Shown: positions 16,900-26,287, counted from the stretch's first letter. The stretch is 64,000 bases of DNA from Marinigracilibium pacificum (GCF_012926615.1 NZ_JABBNU010000002.1:124001-188000); one strand, 5' to 3'. A program made the numbers and translations. Notes: generated from the letters alone by a model not told the origin.

Positions 16900-18522
16900 T
16901 TATGTGGTGGTTTTTAATTCCTTTTTAAGACTTTGTCTAGCCAAATAAATCAGAACAATAGATAAAGCAAATAATAATCCTGCAATCAGTGATAAAATAT
17001 AAATTCCCTTATCGTAGTTGGCAATGGCAAAAAGTAACAAAGAAGTTAACGTTACGGCAAACATAAAATACATCGGAATTAATACAAATAGTGGTTTTAT
17101 ATTTTGCTTCATCAACCAAACCGATACTGCCAGAAGGGCAAGTGCTGCTAAGAGTTGATTTGCAGATCCGAATATTGGCCAAAGAGTCGTGAACTCACCT
17201 GAAAGTAATAATAAAACTGAAAGTACAACCACAATTGACGTTGCAAGGTGACGATTTTTTGAAGCTTTTTCTGCGGCTTTGTTGTCTACATCTTCGAAAA
17301 ATTCCTGAAAAGTAAATCTGGCCAATCGGGTGCAAGTATCTAGAGTAGTTAATGCAAAGGCAGAAACAGTTAGTGCTACAAATGTTATAGCAAATTCCTC
17401 AGTAACACCAAGATTGGCAATTACAGCCCCCATACCATTTGAAAACATTGCTACCGGACCTTCGACTGCCAGTTTTGCAGCATAATCTCCTTTAGACATG
17501 ATAATTACAGCGCCAACAGAAAGAATAGCAAGGAAAGATTCAATCAACATACCACCAAAACCAATTGTTTTGGCATCTTTTTCTTTATCAATCTGCTTTG
17601 AAGTTGTTCCTGAAGCAACAAGCGAGTGAAAACCACTGATCGCACCACAGGCAATAGTTACAAATAACACCGGAAACATGTAGCCTAAACTTTCTGATTT
17701 TAGAGTTATGGCCGTGTCCATTTTTATTTCAGGATTGCTAATCATTATTCCAATGACTGCAAAAAGGATCAACCCATAGAGCAGGAAGCTACTAAGGTAG
17801 TCTCTCGGTTGTAGTAAAAATGAAACTGGAGTCACTGATGCTATATAAGCATATGCCATCAAAATAATAACCCATACAGTATAACTTAAATTTATTGGAA
17901 TCAGAATACTAGTGAAAGCAGCAGTATACATGATAATAACTCCAATAGCTGAAAGAATTATAAACTTTGTTTTCGATTTGATTTGTTTATTAATTATTCC
18001 AAACCCAATTGCAATAATTATAAAAAGGAGAGAAGCCGTAGCGACACTGGGATTAGCAACAAAAGTTTTTGCGATAATGTCAACAAATACTGCAATGATC
18101 AATATTAATGTTGCGAAGCTAAAAATCAAGAATAGTCTTTTGCCATTAGTGCCTATATGTTGATGTATGATTACACCGATAGACTTTCCCTGATGTCTGA
18201 TTGAGGCCATCATGCTTGTAAGATCGTGAACAGCACCAAAAAATATTCCACCCACCAGTATCCATATAATTGCCGGAATCCAGCCAAAAGTAACTGCGAT
18301 AATTGGTCCGACAATTGGTCCGGCACCAGCAATAGAGGCAAAATGATGTCCCAGTACTACGGGTACTTTCTCTGGGACATAATCAATTCCATCCTTGTGA
18401 GTATGGGCTGGAGTCTCATTATCATTATTTATTTTCAGTTTTTTTGCTACAAAACTACCGTAAGTCCTGTATGCAAAAATCAGGATTATGGCAGAGACAA
18501 TTAAGATCGGTAACAGAGTCAT
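16900..18522 (-). CDS. cstA: Carbon starvation protein A family transporter
   Basis: This 540-residue polytopic inner-membrane protein has the CstA core motifs. They are DGIDYVPEKVPVVLGHHFASIAGAGPIVGPIIAV near residue 45-80, FGAVHDLTSMMASIRHQGKSIG, ACGAISGFHSLVASGTTSKQ near 290 and LTTLDTCTRLARF near 390. CstA proteins in other bacteria import peptides or pyruvate during carbon limitation. This is the shorter form, lacking the extra C-terminal region of E. coli CstA/BtsT (about 700 residues). Neighbours on the same strand are a sugar transporter and sugar kinase 238 bases upstream, so the area handles carbon acquisition. Substrate is inferred from family only. Confidence 0.93.
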   Translation of the reverse strand: MTLLPILIVSAIILIFAYRTYGSFVAKKLKINNDNETPAHTHKDGIDYVPEKVPVVLGHHFASIAGAGPIVGPIIAVTFGWIPAIIWILVGGIFFGAVHDLTSMMASIRHQGKSIGVIIHQHIGTNGKRLFLIFSFATLILIIAVFVDIIAKTFVANPSVATASLLFIIIAIGFGIINKQIKSKTKFIILSAIGVIIMYTAAFTSILIPINLSYTVWVIILMAYAYIASVTPVSFLLQPRDYLSSFLLYGLILFAVIGIMISNPEIKMDTAITLKSESLGYMFPVLFVTIACGAISGFHSLVASGTTSKQIDKEKDAKTIGFGGMLIESFLAILSVGAVIIMSKGDYAAKLAVEGPVAMFSNGMGAVIANLGVTEEFAITFVALTVSAFALTTLDTCTRLARFTFQEFFEDVDNKAAEKASKNRHLATSIVVVLSVLLLLSGEFTTLWPIFGSANQLLAALALLAVSVWLMKQNIKPLFVLIPMYFMFAVTLTSLLLFAIANYDKGIYILSLIAGLLFALSIVLIYLARQSLKKELKTTT

Positions 18523-18760
18523 GATATATTGGGTTTGCCTCCTAATTTAAAGAAAAATAATTGGTTTAAGTAAAATAAAGCAGGCATCAAATTCCAATCT
18601 TATAAATGTGGGCTTCTTCTCACTTTTCCTTATACTCATAAGGTATCTAAATTATAGTTCTAATATTATTCTTTAATTCAAACTTAGACTATGAGGATGC
18701 AGCTTTTATTTTTATTAGAAACTGGTAATTAATATTAAACTATTTGCTTGTTATTTAATT

Positions 18761-20131
18761 TTAATTAATAAGTACTTTCTCGTCTGGTTTGTATCCTTTA
18801 AAACCATAAAAACAAATATATAAATAGCAGATTAAAGGAATAATCAGGGATAATTGCCTGTCTCCGGTAGCATCAATAAAATAGCCCTGAATAGGAGGGA
18901 TTATTGCACCTCCGACAATTGCCATAACGAGTAAGGACGAAGCTTGACCAGTGTATTTTCCTAGACCTTTGATTGCTAAAGTGAAAATTGTAGGGAACAT
19001 AATCGAGTTAAATATTCCAATTGCGATAACACTCCAAAGTGCAATTGTCCCACTGGCAGTCATGCCAATCAAAAGCAAAGAGATAGTTGCTAATGCATAC
19101 CAGCCTAAAGTCTTATTAGGAATGAATGAACCGATAAATAAAATTATAATATTAAATGCTATTATACCCAGTGTAATTAATGCTTCATTTAATCCATATA
19201 TCGAATATACAGCAACGAATACAATTGATGCAATTCCGGCCAGCCAGAGGTATTTTTGAGAATTGTTTTCTGAATCTGACAGTGCAATTGCCCCGAAAAA
19301 TCTACCTACCATTGCTCCTCCCCAGTAAAATGCGAGGAAATAACTTGCCTCTTTTTCAGAAAAGCCACCGATTTCGGGTAATAAAGCAAATTCTATAAAA
19401 GAGCTCCCGATAGTTACTTCTGCACCAACATAAGTGAAAATAGCGATTACACCTAAAACAAGGTGCTTGTATTTGAGTGAGCCTGTTCCTGCCACTATTT
19501 CTTCGTTGTCTGTAAATTTTGGAAGATGAATTACCCTGAAAAATACGGCTAGCAATATCAGGATTACTGCGAGACTAAAATATGGGATTTTAACAGAGTC
19601 AGCACCAACAGTATTTTCAGCAGCATTAAATATCAGAATACCACCAATAACAGGTGCTATAGTTGTACCAAATGAGTTGAATGCTTGTGCCATATTTAAC
19701 CTTCCGGAAGCACCATCCGGATTTCCAAGTACTGCCACATAAGGGTTTGCCGCTATTTGTAAAATAGTGATGCCTGAAGCTAAAATAAATAAAGCGCCAA
19801 GGAAAAAGGTGAAACTTTCAAAGGAGGCAGCCGGAATAAAAAGTCCACAACCTATTGCCGAAACTACCAAGCCGATAATAATTCCATTTTTATATCCGAT
19901 ATTAGAAATTGGATCACCTTTTGATGCTGATATTAGAAAATATATTAATGAAATAACAAAATAGGCTCCAAAGAATGCTGTCTGGATTAACATAGCCTGC
20001 CATTCCAATAAATCAAATACCTGCTTAAGTTTAGGTATTAATATGTCATTCATGCAGGTAATAAAGCCCCACATAAAAAATAAAATGGTAATAATTACCA
20101 GTGGTCCACGAGTGTTTTGATGGTTATTCAT
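18761..20131 (-). CDS. FucP/GluP-type sugar:H+ symporter (MFS)
   Basis: This 456-residue protein has twelve predicted membrane helices. Motifs of the FucP branch are present: FFMWGFITCMNDILIPKLKQ near residue 18, ILQIAANPYVAVLG near 125, GRLNMAQAFNSFGTTIAP near 142, and YFLAFYWGGAMVGRF in the second half. The final helices have GGAIIPPIQGYFID, also typical of the glucose/galactose/fucose transporters. Its ATG overlaps the stop of the upstream ROK kinase gene (ATGA), so transporter and kinase are translationally coupled. The likely role is proton-driven uptake of a hexose or amino sugar that the kinase then phosphorylates. The exact sugar is not determined by sequence. Confidence 0.92.
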   Translation of the reverse strand: MNNHQNTRGPLVIITILFFMWGFITCMNDILIPKLKQVFDLLEWQAMLIQTAFFGAYFVISLIYFLISASKGDPISNIGYKNGIIIGLVVSAIGCGLFIPAASFESFTFFLGALFILASGITILQIAANPYVAVLGNPDGASGRLNMAQAFNSFGTTIAPVIGGILIFNAAENTVGADSVKIPYFSLAVILILLAVFFRVIHLPKFTDNEEIVAGTGSLKYKHLVLGVIAIFTYVGAEVTIGSSFIEFALLPEIGGFSEKEASYFLAFYWGGAMVGRFFGAIALSDSENNSQKYLWLAGIASIVFVAVYSIYGLNEALITLGIIAFNIIILFIGSFIPNKTLGWYALATISLLLIGMTASGTIALWSVIAIGIFNSIMFPTIFTLAIKGLGKYTGQASSLLVMAIVGGAIIPPIQGYFIDATGDRQLSLIIPLICYLYICFYGFKGYKPDEKVLIN

Positions 20132-21021
20132 TTCTTATAAAAATTTTCATTCCATAGGCATGCTGCTCCGATTAATGCTGAATTTTCCCCCAGTTTAGCA
20201 GGGTTTACTTTAATTTTTAATCCTGAATTTATCAGGTTGTCTTTTAGTCTTATTCCAAATAGATCGAAAGCTTTGCTAATGTTTCCACCGAGAATAACAT
20301 TTTCATATTCATTATTTGTGCATATCAATGAAATAAATCGGGATAGATTATCAGCATATTTATTAAATAAAAGGGTGGTCAATTCATTATCTGAATTCTC
20401 AATTATTTCTTTGACTCCTCTAATATCTTGTCCTGTTATTCTGTTGTATTCCCTAGTAAACCATCGTGTTACAAGATAATTTTCAGCAATAGATTCATCA
20501 AAAGGGGTATCCCATTTGTTAAGATCTCTTACATTGCCGTTGTGGTACTCACAAGAGCCTAGACCTGTACCCAGAGTAAGCCCTAATGTTTTATGGTTTG
20601 GTGAATCCGAACCATATAGTACTTCTCCTAACAGGAAGCAGGCTGCATCATTTTCAAACCTTATTTGTGATGAGTTTATTTGGAGTTGAGAAGCAAGCTC
20701 TTTTTTGATATTGACATTGTAAAGATTTTCAAATTTGCTTTGGCCTTTAATGAGCGAAATACCATTTTCATAATCAAACGGGCCTGGCATGGATATTCCT
20801 ATAGGTATTTGACTTTTAGCTTTTTGATAATCTTTTGATGTTAATTGGTAATTTAAAGCATTAGCTATTTCAGAAATTACTCTATCAGCAGGTTCGTTGG
20901 TGTCTACCGCTTTTCTGAAAATAGAATCATATGATAATCCGGTAGTTAAAGATACTATTCCTGTAGTAATATGAGAGCCACCTATATCAGCACAGATTAC
21001 ATTTTTAAATAACTCTTTGAT
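20128..21021 (-). CDS. ROK-family sugar kinase without a canonical start codon
   Basis: The ROK fold is clear. The N-terminal phosphate loop VICADIGGSHITTGIV is encoded near 20953-21000. GISMPGPFDYENG follows, then the catalytic Asp in FENDAACFLLGE, the second phosphate motif LGLTLGTGLGSCEYHNG, and ENVILGGNISKAF near the C-terminus. The usual ROK zinc-binding Cys/His cluster is missing. An ATG exists only at 20788-20790, which would delete the phosphate loop. The open frame continues upstream to the stop at 21040-21042 with no ATG, GTG or TTG. The codon at 21021 (ATC) gives IKELFKNVICADIGG and about 297 residues, the normal family length. So the gene uses a rare start or carries a start-codon or frameshift lesion. 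It overlaps the transporter gene by 4 bases and probably phosphorylates the sugar that transporter imports. Confidence 0.8.
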   Translation of the reverse strand: MKELFKNVICADIGGSHITTGIVSLTTGLSYDSIFRKAVDTNEPADRVISEIANALNYQLTSKDYQKAKSQIPIGISMPGPFDYENGISLIKGQSKFENLYNVNIKKELASQLQINSSQIRFENDAACFLLGEVLYGSDSPNHKTLGLTLGTGLGSCEYHNGNVRDLNKWDTPFDESIAENYLVTRWFTREYNRITGQDIRGVKEIIENSDNELTTLLFNKYADNLSRFISLICTNNEYENVILGGNISKAFDLFGIRLKDNLINSGLKIKVNPAKLGENSALIGAACLWNENFYKK

Positions 21022-21122
21022 AACTATTGATATTAAAAATTAATGAATTTGTTAAAATAGAAAATTTCCACCTAAGTAAATATTCTATAATGTGAAATAA
21101 TATGCTATCGAATTTCTTTAGA

Positions 21123-23405
21123 TTAATAATGGAAACCTATGCTTAAGGATGTTTGAATGCCTTTTCGATAGTGATCTTTTGCAAAAGAAAAGGAAATTGG
21201 TCCAATAGGCGACATATATCCTATCAGGCCTCCATACCCAATTCGATAAGATCTATCACCGGCAAGTGATGTTTTAATATCCGGAAAGATTGTTTTCATT
21301 GGGTATTTGGTATTGATATAATTAATTATTCCCTGAATAAATAGTTTTCGTAATACCTCAACCTGGACACCTGCCTGTGAATAGAAATAGTTGCTAAGTG
21401 CGAATTCTTTGATGCCTCCTCCCCAATACTGATATGAATTTTCTATTACCGGATTAAAACCTCCTACAAAATCATATTCACTCAGATTTAAAAAATCAGG
21501 ATCCTGATTCGAGAATTTTATTCGGTTTTTTAAAAAAATGGTAGTTTTTAATCCAACTGGAATATATGGATCGAAATCCAGCACTAACGAATTAATTGTT
21601 GATGTTTGAATAATCTCTACATTTTCATTATCCTCATCAATTTCAAGTGAATCGCCTATGATGAATTTTCCACTGGCTCCAACCGTTGAAGTGAAATTCG
21701 CTTTTGCTTTTATTCCTGAGGAAGGGAAGTATCTAGTATTGAGACTATTATAACTGTGGAAAATTTTAAATCGAGTATTGGAATATGTCGCTTTTGTAAG
21801 AAATCTAATACCTTCATTTACTATATCTGGTCTTAATTGAGTATGTGTCCATTCGATTCCCAAGCCATAAGTGCTATTTTTAAAAGAAGTTGATTGAAAA
21901 TGAATACCCCCAACTGTGTATCGATGAATAAATTGGTTAGTAACACTTCCTTCTTCATTATATATAGGTAATTCATTTTTAGAATGATGGGCACTGGCTC
22001 TAAACGCTATATTTTGTTTGTCTCCTAAATATTTAAAGTAATCAAATAAATATGAAGGTTGAGTAGCAAAGTTTGCTTCAAATATTAACCTGCTTTTATT
22101 GAGAACAACATTTCGAAATGTAGCATTGGCAACAATGCCACCACTGTTTTCTGTGTCATAATGGTAAGCAAATCGAAATTGTATCCTTGGGCGTTCAATT
22201 ACATCGATAATCAGTGTTGTTCTGTTATCTTCTACAATGGTCTCATACCATATTTTTTCAAAATATTGAGTGCCATAGATAAGACTTAGCCGATCTTCAA
22301 TTTCATCTATACTAACTTCTTCATTTTGCTCAATTCTCATTTTTCCAATAATGTATTCATCCGGAACAATAATGTTTCCTGAAACAACAATTGAATCAAA
22401 AATATACTTGTCCGGCAAATCTGGCTTTGAAATCACTCTAAAAGGACCATAAGCTTTCTGAATATCTGCAAGGCTATCAAACGAATTTTGATAATCATCA
22501 CCGGCTTGAATACCTTTTTCCAGAATTCCTGCTGCAGAATTAAAGCTTCCGGTGCTGTAATCTTTCAAGTCAGGGGTAATTAGAATATTGCATTTTTCCA
22601 TTTGCGCACGTGAATCAAATGCACTTTTGATGAAAGCTGATTGCGATAATATGGCAATTGCTGAATTGAGGTTTTCTTTTGGGTCCAGGTCGTTACTTAC
22701 AAATACGCCAATTACAATATCAGCCCCCATATTTAATACTTCATCAACGGGCATGTTTCTAACAAGTCCACCATCGACAAGTAACTTTCCATTTCTTTTT
22801 ACTGGAGTAAATATCGATGGTATTGCCATGCTTGCTCTCATGGCAGTAGCTAATGAGCCTGATCTCATCACGACTGGTTCACCAGTTTCTATATCAGTAG
22901 CTACACAAGCAAAAGGAATTGGGAAATCATTAAAATCATTAATTGTATGTACACCTCGGGTTAGGTATGAAAAATAGTCAAGTAGTGCTTCTCCTTCAAT
23001 TATCCCTTTCGGGTATATTATTTTTTTATTTTCATAGAAAAATTCAAGCAAGTAACGGCCATAATAAAGTTTCTCCTCGAAAGTGACATTGTATAGTGGC
23101 GTTTGATTTGATAGAAGAATATCCCAATTGGCAGTTAAAGCAATTTCCTCTAGTTCATCAGCGGTATACCCTATTGAGTATAGAGCTCCAATAATGCTGC
23201 CCATTGAAGTTCCGGTAACATAATCTGGAGTTATGCCGGCATTTTCCAATGCTTTGATAACACCAATATGGGCGATACCTTTAGCTCCGCCACCACTTAG
23301 CACCAGACCAATTTTAGGCCGCTCCTGTTGAGCAAAAAGAGAAAAAGATAATATTCCTGATAAAAGAATCAGTAATAATGGTCTGACAGATGTAATGATC
23401 ATCAT
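21123..23405 (-). CDS. Patatin-like phospholipase fused to POTRA and outer-membrane barrel (PlpD-like)
   Basis: This 760-residue protein has a signal peptide ending near SLFAQ (residue 25). The patatin domain (about 30-320) has the oxyanion loop VLSGGGAKGIAHIG (GGG at 38-40), the nucleophile elbow GTSMGS with Ser67 and the dyad aspartate in LLVDGGLVRNMP (Asp211). A POTRA-like segment follows near 335-410 (YIFDSIVVSGNIIVPDEYI, NRTTLIIDVIERP). The C-terminal 330 residues form a BamA/Omp85-type beta barrel ending in GIQTSLSIGFHY. This is the arrangement of type Vd autotransporters such as PlpD: a secreted or surface lipase exported by its own barrel. It is probably monocistronic. Confidence 0.92.
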   Translation of the reverse strand: MMIITSVRPLLLILLSGILSFSLFAQQERPKIGLVLSGGGAKGIAHIGVIKALENAGITPDYVTGTSMGSIIGALYSIGYTADELEEIALTANWDILLSNQTPLYNVTFEEKLYYGRYLLEFFYENKKIIYPKGIIEGEALLDYFSYLTRGVHTINDFNDFPIPFACVATDIETGEPVVMRSGSLATAMRASMAIPSIFTPVKRNGKLLVDGGLVRNMPVDEVLNMGADIVIGVFVSNDLDPKENLNSAIAILSQSAFIKSAFDSRAQMEKCNILITPDLKDYSTGSFNSAAGILEKGIQAGDDYQNSFDSLADIQKAYGPFRVISKPDLPDKYIFDSIVVSGNIIVPDEYIIGKMRIEQNEEVSIDEIEDRLSLIYGTQYFEKIWYETIVEDNRTTLIIDVIERPRIQFRFAYHYDTENSGGIVANATFRNVVLNKSRLIFEANFATQPSYLFDYFKYLGDKQNIAFRASAHHSKNELPIYNEEGSVTNQFIHRYTVGGIHFQSTSFKNSTYGLGIEWTHTQLRPDIVNEGIRFLTKATYSNTRFKIFHSYNSLNTRYFPSSGIKAKANFTSTVGASGKFIIGDSLEIDEDNENVEIIQTSTINSLVLDFDPYIPVGLKTTIFLKNRIKFSNQDPDFLNLSEYDFVGGFNPVIENSYQYWGGGIKEFALSNYFYSQAGVQVEVLRKLFIQGIINYINTKYPMKTIFPDIKTSLAGDRSYRIGYGGLIGYMSPIGPISFSFAKDHYRKGIQTSLSIGFHY

Positions 23406-23659
23406 AAAAATGATTGTAGGCTATGGAGCGAATAAATAAGCTATACTATTAAAATAGTTTATTCTTATTGCATATCATAGAAGAGTGTCAAAAAGGTAGA
23501 AGAAGAAATTAATGAGTGATCAATTGAGTTTTTTGTATGGTTTACAAATCCAACGAGAAGACCTCTAGGTGTTGTAAGCAGAAATCTTCTCATCGGATGA
23601 TTAAAGCAATTATTGCCCCACTAATTAAGCCAATTAATGTCTGTTATAATATTTCACAA

Positions 23660-24697
23660 CTATTTTTGACCAGGAACGAATATAATATTTAGTAAGAATG
23701 AATTGTTTTTCATCCTTTGTTTTAACCCATAATCGAATCCGTATTTTGCGTTAAGAAACAAATTGTCTTCAATTAGCCAATAACCTGCATTGAATAATAG
23801 TGAATTCTTTTTATCTAAGTATTTTTGGTCCCAGTATACATCATTCCCTGAATCTTCACTTATCTGCCAGTTATGTCCACCCATAATTCCTACTTCAAAT
23901 CTATTACTTAGATATTGACTAACTCCCCATTCAAGAGATAGCCTGTTACCAGGATTAACATCAATGTCCTTAATTTTACCATTTAACTCATATGTTAATC
24001 CGGCTGATAATGCTGTTGATTTATCACTTACAGGATAATAGTACATATAACCCTGGAATTGATTAGTCCAAAAACCAAGACCTATATTATCAGAGGCTCC
24101 AGATTCGTATCGTCCGGTTGGTGCATAAAAACCATATAAAAATGTGATATCCATTTTGTTAAATTCCCAGGATAGACCTAAAGGAGCTACAAACAAGTCT
24201 GTCAATCCGGAAACACGGTCTTCTGAGGTTCTTGTATATGTAGTATCAATGATTATACCAGGTCTTTCAGTAATTATGGAAAATTTAGCATTTGTATTAC
24301 CAAGAGAAACTCCTGCCATATATTTGGCTCCACCTAATATCTCAAAAGATGATGCCCAGAAGATTGTTGGAATCGTTGCATAAGCATTAATTTCCGGATC
24401 TACGGTTATGTTTTTCAGGTTTGGATTAATCTGATCTAACCTTATGCTTTCATATTTATGCCCATTTCTATCATAGTAAGAGTCTCCTGAAACAAATGCA
24501 TTATACCATAATATGAAAATACCTGAAGGAGGAGTTGCCATATCTCTATTATTTTTTATCCCAATAGAATAATGGCCGCCTTGAATTGGTGAAACAACTT
24601 GCGCATCAATTCCAATAGGAAATTGAAATGCTAGTGATAATATTACCCCCTTTAAAACATTACTTAAGAGGTTAAGTAAATAAGCTGGAGATTTCAT
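23660..24697 (-). CDS. SphA/MetA-pathway-type outer-membrane beta-barrel protein
   Basis: This 345-residue protein has a signal peptide (hydrophobic stretch about 12-32, ending near GIDAQ). The mature part has features of the Phenol_MetA_deg/SphA family: HYSIGIKNNRDMATPPSGIFIL, FVAPLGLSWEFNKMDITFLYGFYAPTGRY, and an even strand pattern ending in a beta barrel (NSFLLNIIFVPGQK). Such proteins are outer-membrane channels often linked to uptake of hydrophobic compounds; direct evidence is thin. It is encoded alone, 254 bases downstream in transcription from nothing obvious, and is followed on the same strand by the patatin-barrel gene. Substrate unknown. Confidence 0.8.
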   Translation of the reverse strand: MKSPAYLLNLLSNVLKGVILSLAFQFPIGIDAQVVSPIQGGHYSIGIKNNRDMATPPSGIFILWYNAFVSGDSYYDRNGHKYESIRLDQINPNLKNITVDPEINAYATIPTIFWASSFEILGGAKYMAGVSLGNTNAKFSIITERPGIIIDTTYTRTSEDRVSGLTDLFVAPLGLSWEFNKMDITFLYGFYAPTGRYESGASDNIGLGFWTNQFQGYMYYYPVSDKSTALSAGLTYELNGKIKDIDVNPGNRLSLEWGVSQYLSNRFEVGIMGGHNWQISEDSGNDVYWDQKYLDKKNSLLFNAGYWLIEDNLFLNAKYGFDYGLKQRMKNNSFLLNIIFVPGQK

Positions 24698-25352
24698 AGT
24701 TGCATTAATTATTCTTAAATACTGGTCTTTGTTTATCTTATATTCTTTAGAAAAATTGAGGCGAATAGTTTTTTCATCTAAAGAAAATTGCTTGGTAATT
24801 TTTTACCCTAATTTGATTTCATAACTGGCTTAACCCTATTAAAAATACTGTTATAATTATGTAATGCATCTGACAATTTAGATAATGAATTATGATTTTC
24901 ATCAATGCTTATTGGGCTGGTGATGAGTGATTTGAGATAGGTGGTTCTGGTTTTTGTTTTGGGAATAAAATTGGTTGCAGATCCAGGGATACGACTTCGG
25001 AATATTAAATCCTGAAGAACAAGATTTGTTGGTTGAATTAATGTAGGGAGACAGGAAAGACACCACACCAGTGAAAATAAGTGATGGTAATGGGTGAGTT
25101 TGAGATTGAGATTAGAGACACTTTTTCAATGAACTACTTTGTAATCTCAAACCTCGTTCTTCGTACTCTTAACTGCCTAAAGTGGAGATCTATTGTATTC
25201 AAGTGATTCATCTAGGTATTCTACGCACTCGCTTTTTTCTCTTGAAACTGTACTAGAGTGAGTTTGAGATTGAGTGCGAAGATTCAATTTCTTTCAATGT
25301 AACATTCGTAGACCACTCCACACTCACTCTCCGAACTCTTAACTGCCTAAAG
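24698..25352. other. Gene-poor interval beside tRNA-Arg with possible decayed coding remnant
   Basis: About 650 bases with no convincing gene. On the plus strand a short frame ending at the TAG near 25043 reads NWLQIQGYDFGILNPEEQ and continues a few residues. It looks like the C-terminus of a real protein but is preceded at once by a stop in frame. A minus-strand frame over the same bases (24808-25068, 86 codons) has no recognisable features. The right half (25094-25355) is two diverged copies of one module; see the repeats. The interval looks like decayed or inserted DNA next to a tRNA. Confidence 0.5.
25094..25185. repeat. Diverged direct repeat, copy 1 (tRNA-Arg flank module)
   Basis: Copy 1 begins with GTGAGTTTGAGATTGAG (25094-25110) and ends with a 21-base word (25165-25185: ACTCTTAACTGCC, then TAAAGTGG). 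Both end words recur exactly in copy 2, while the middle differs. The spacing between corresponding words is 164 and 170 bases. Confidence 0.75.
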
Positions 25353-25355
25353 TGG
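25258..25355. repeat. Diverged direct repeat, copy 2, overlapping the tRNA-Arg 3' end
   Basis: Copy 2 begins with GTGAGTTTGAGATTGAG (25258-25274) and ends with the same 21-base word at 25335-25355. The last three bases of the word are the tRNA discriminator and the two bases before it. A duplicated word at a tRNA 3' boundary is what an integration scar looks like, but the word shares only three bases with the tRNA itself, so a plain local duplication is equally possible. Confidence 0.75.
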
Positions 25356-25424
25356 CCCCGACAGGAATCGAACCTGTATCTAGAGTTTAGGAAACTCCTA
25401 TTCTATCCATTGAACTACGGGGCC
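25353..25424 (-). tRNA. tRNA-Arg (anticodon CCU)
   Basis: On the minus strand the sequence folds as a standard cloverleaf. The acceptor GGCCCCG pairs with CGGGGCC, and the D arm contains GTTCAATGGATAGAAT. The anticodon stem GGAGT/ACTCT has the loop TTCCTAA, giving anticodon CCT (reads AGG, Arg). The T arm is ACAGG-TTCGATT-CCTGT. The discriminator is A and no CCA is encoded. All stems pair, with one G-T at the top of the anticodon stem. Confidence 0.95.
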
Positions 25425-25495
25425 TGATATTTTGATATGCATTGCAAAATAATAAAACCATTGGCTTTTTGGCAAATGCATTAAAAAAAATGCAA

Positions 25496-26287
25496 TTACA
25501 TCGCTCTATGCTTTGATGTCCTCTTTTTTAAAACCTCAAAATTTTGCTTCGCCTTTTCATCAATTTTTAATGGGTCTTCAAAGTTCGTTTTAATGTCTTT
25601 AAGTCTCTGCTCACCACCAAAAACCACATTTAATTCCTTTTTAACTATTCCGTCAATGGAAACTTTTGCAACCATGTCAGGATCATCCATCTTACGATCC
25701 ATTTCAGCATTTTTCATCATTGGGGTGTCTGTTGCTGTAGGGTAGACAGTCATGAAATGTAAAGGATATTCATGATATTCTCTTCTCAAAGCATCAGTAA
25801 ACTGCCTGACTCCTGCCTTCGTAGCTGCATAAACACTGTAAAAAGGCATTGCAATATATCCTAGTCCGCTACTTATATTTACAACTGCTCCCTCATTACT
25901 TTTCTTCAATAAGGGCATCATCTTTTTAGTTAAAAGAATTAAACCGGTTAGGTTGATGTTGATTTGATTTATAATGTCTTCATCTGTGATTTCTTCAAGT
26001 GCTCCAGCGCTAACGACACCTGCATTATTGATCAGTAAGTCAGCGCCACCTAAATGATTTTTAACCATCAATACGATCCGTTCAATATCGCGTAAAGCAG
26101 AAACATCACCTTGAATTAACACAAAATTGACCTGTGGAAATTCCTTTGCTAATTTTTCTAACGGTTCTTCCCGCCGTCCAATAATTGCAAACTCTGTAGC
26201 TCCTCTTGCGATAAACTCTTTCAGAAATGACTTACCAATTCCGGCACTTCCCCCTGTAATCACGATTTTCTTGTTTGTTAATTCCAT
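25496..26287 (-). CDS. Short-chain dehydrogenase/reductase (classical SDR)
   Basis: About 263 residues from the ATG at 26287 (MELTNKKIVITGGSAGIG). An in-frame ATG at 26359 lies in the hflX terminator stem and is rejected. Classical SDR motifs are TGGSAGIG for NAD(P) binding near residue 10, NNAG near 88, the catalytic serine in VNISSGLG and YxxxK in YSVYAATKAG near 152-156. The C-terminal part (LRREYHEYPLHFMTVYPTATDTPMM) resembles DltE-like oxidoreductases. Substrate unknown. It is transcribed away from the tRNA toward nothing recognisable and separated from hflX by a terminator, so it is likely monocistronic. Confidence 0.9.
   Translation of the reverse strand: MELTNKKIVITGGSAGIGKSFLKEFIARGATEFAIIGRREEPLEKLAKEFPQVNFVLIQGDVSALRDIERIVLMVKNHLGGADLLINNAGVVSAGALEEITDEDIINQININLTGLILLTKKMMPLLKKSNEGAVVNISSGLGYIAMPFYSVYAATKAGVRQFTDALRREYHEYPLHFMTVYPTATDTPMMKNAEMDRKMDDPDMVAKVSIDGIVKKELNVVFGGEQRLKDIKTNFEDPLKIDEKAKQNFEVLKKRTSKHRAM

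Noticed and set aside
23555-23591. GAGAAGA/TCTTCTC inverted repeat between the patatin and SphA-type genes
   Set aside because: Loop of 23 bases, no T-run on either strand and no gene end close enough. Weak evidence for a terminator or operator.
24808-25068. An 86-codon minus-strand reading frame in the gap before tRNA-Arg
   Set aside because: No domain, signal or membrane features. Low-complexity composition, and the opposite strand carries a more protein-like scrap. Treated as non-coding.
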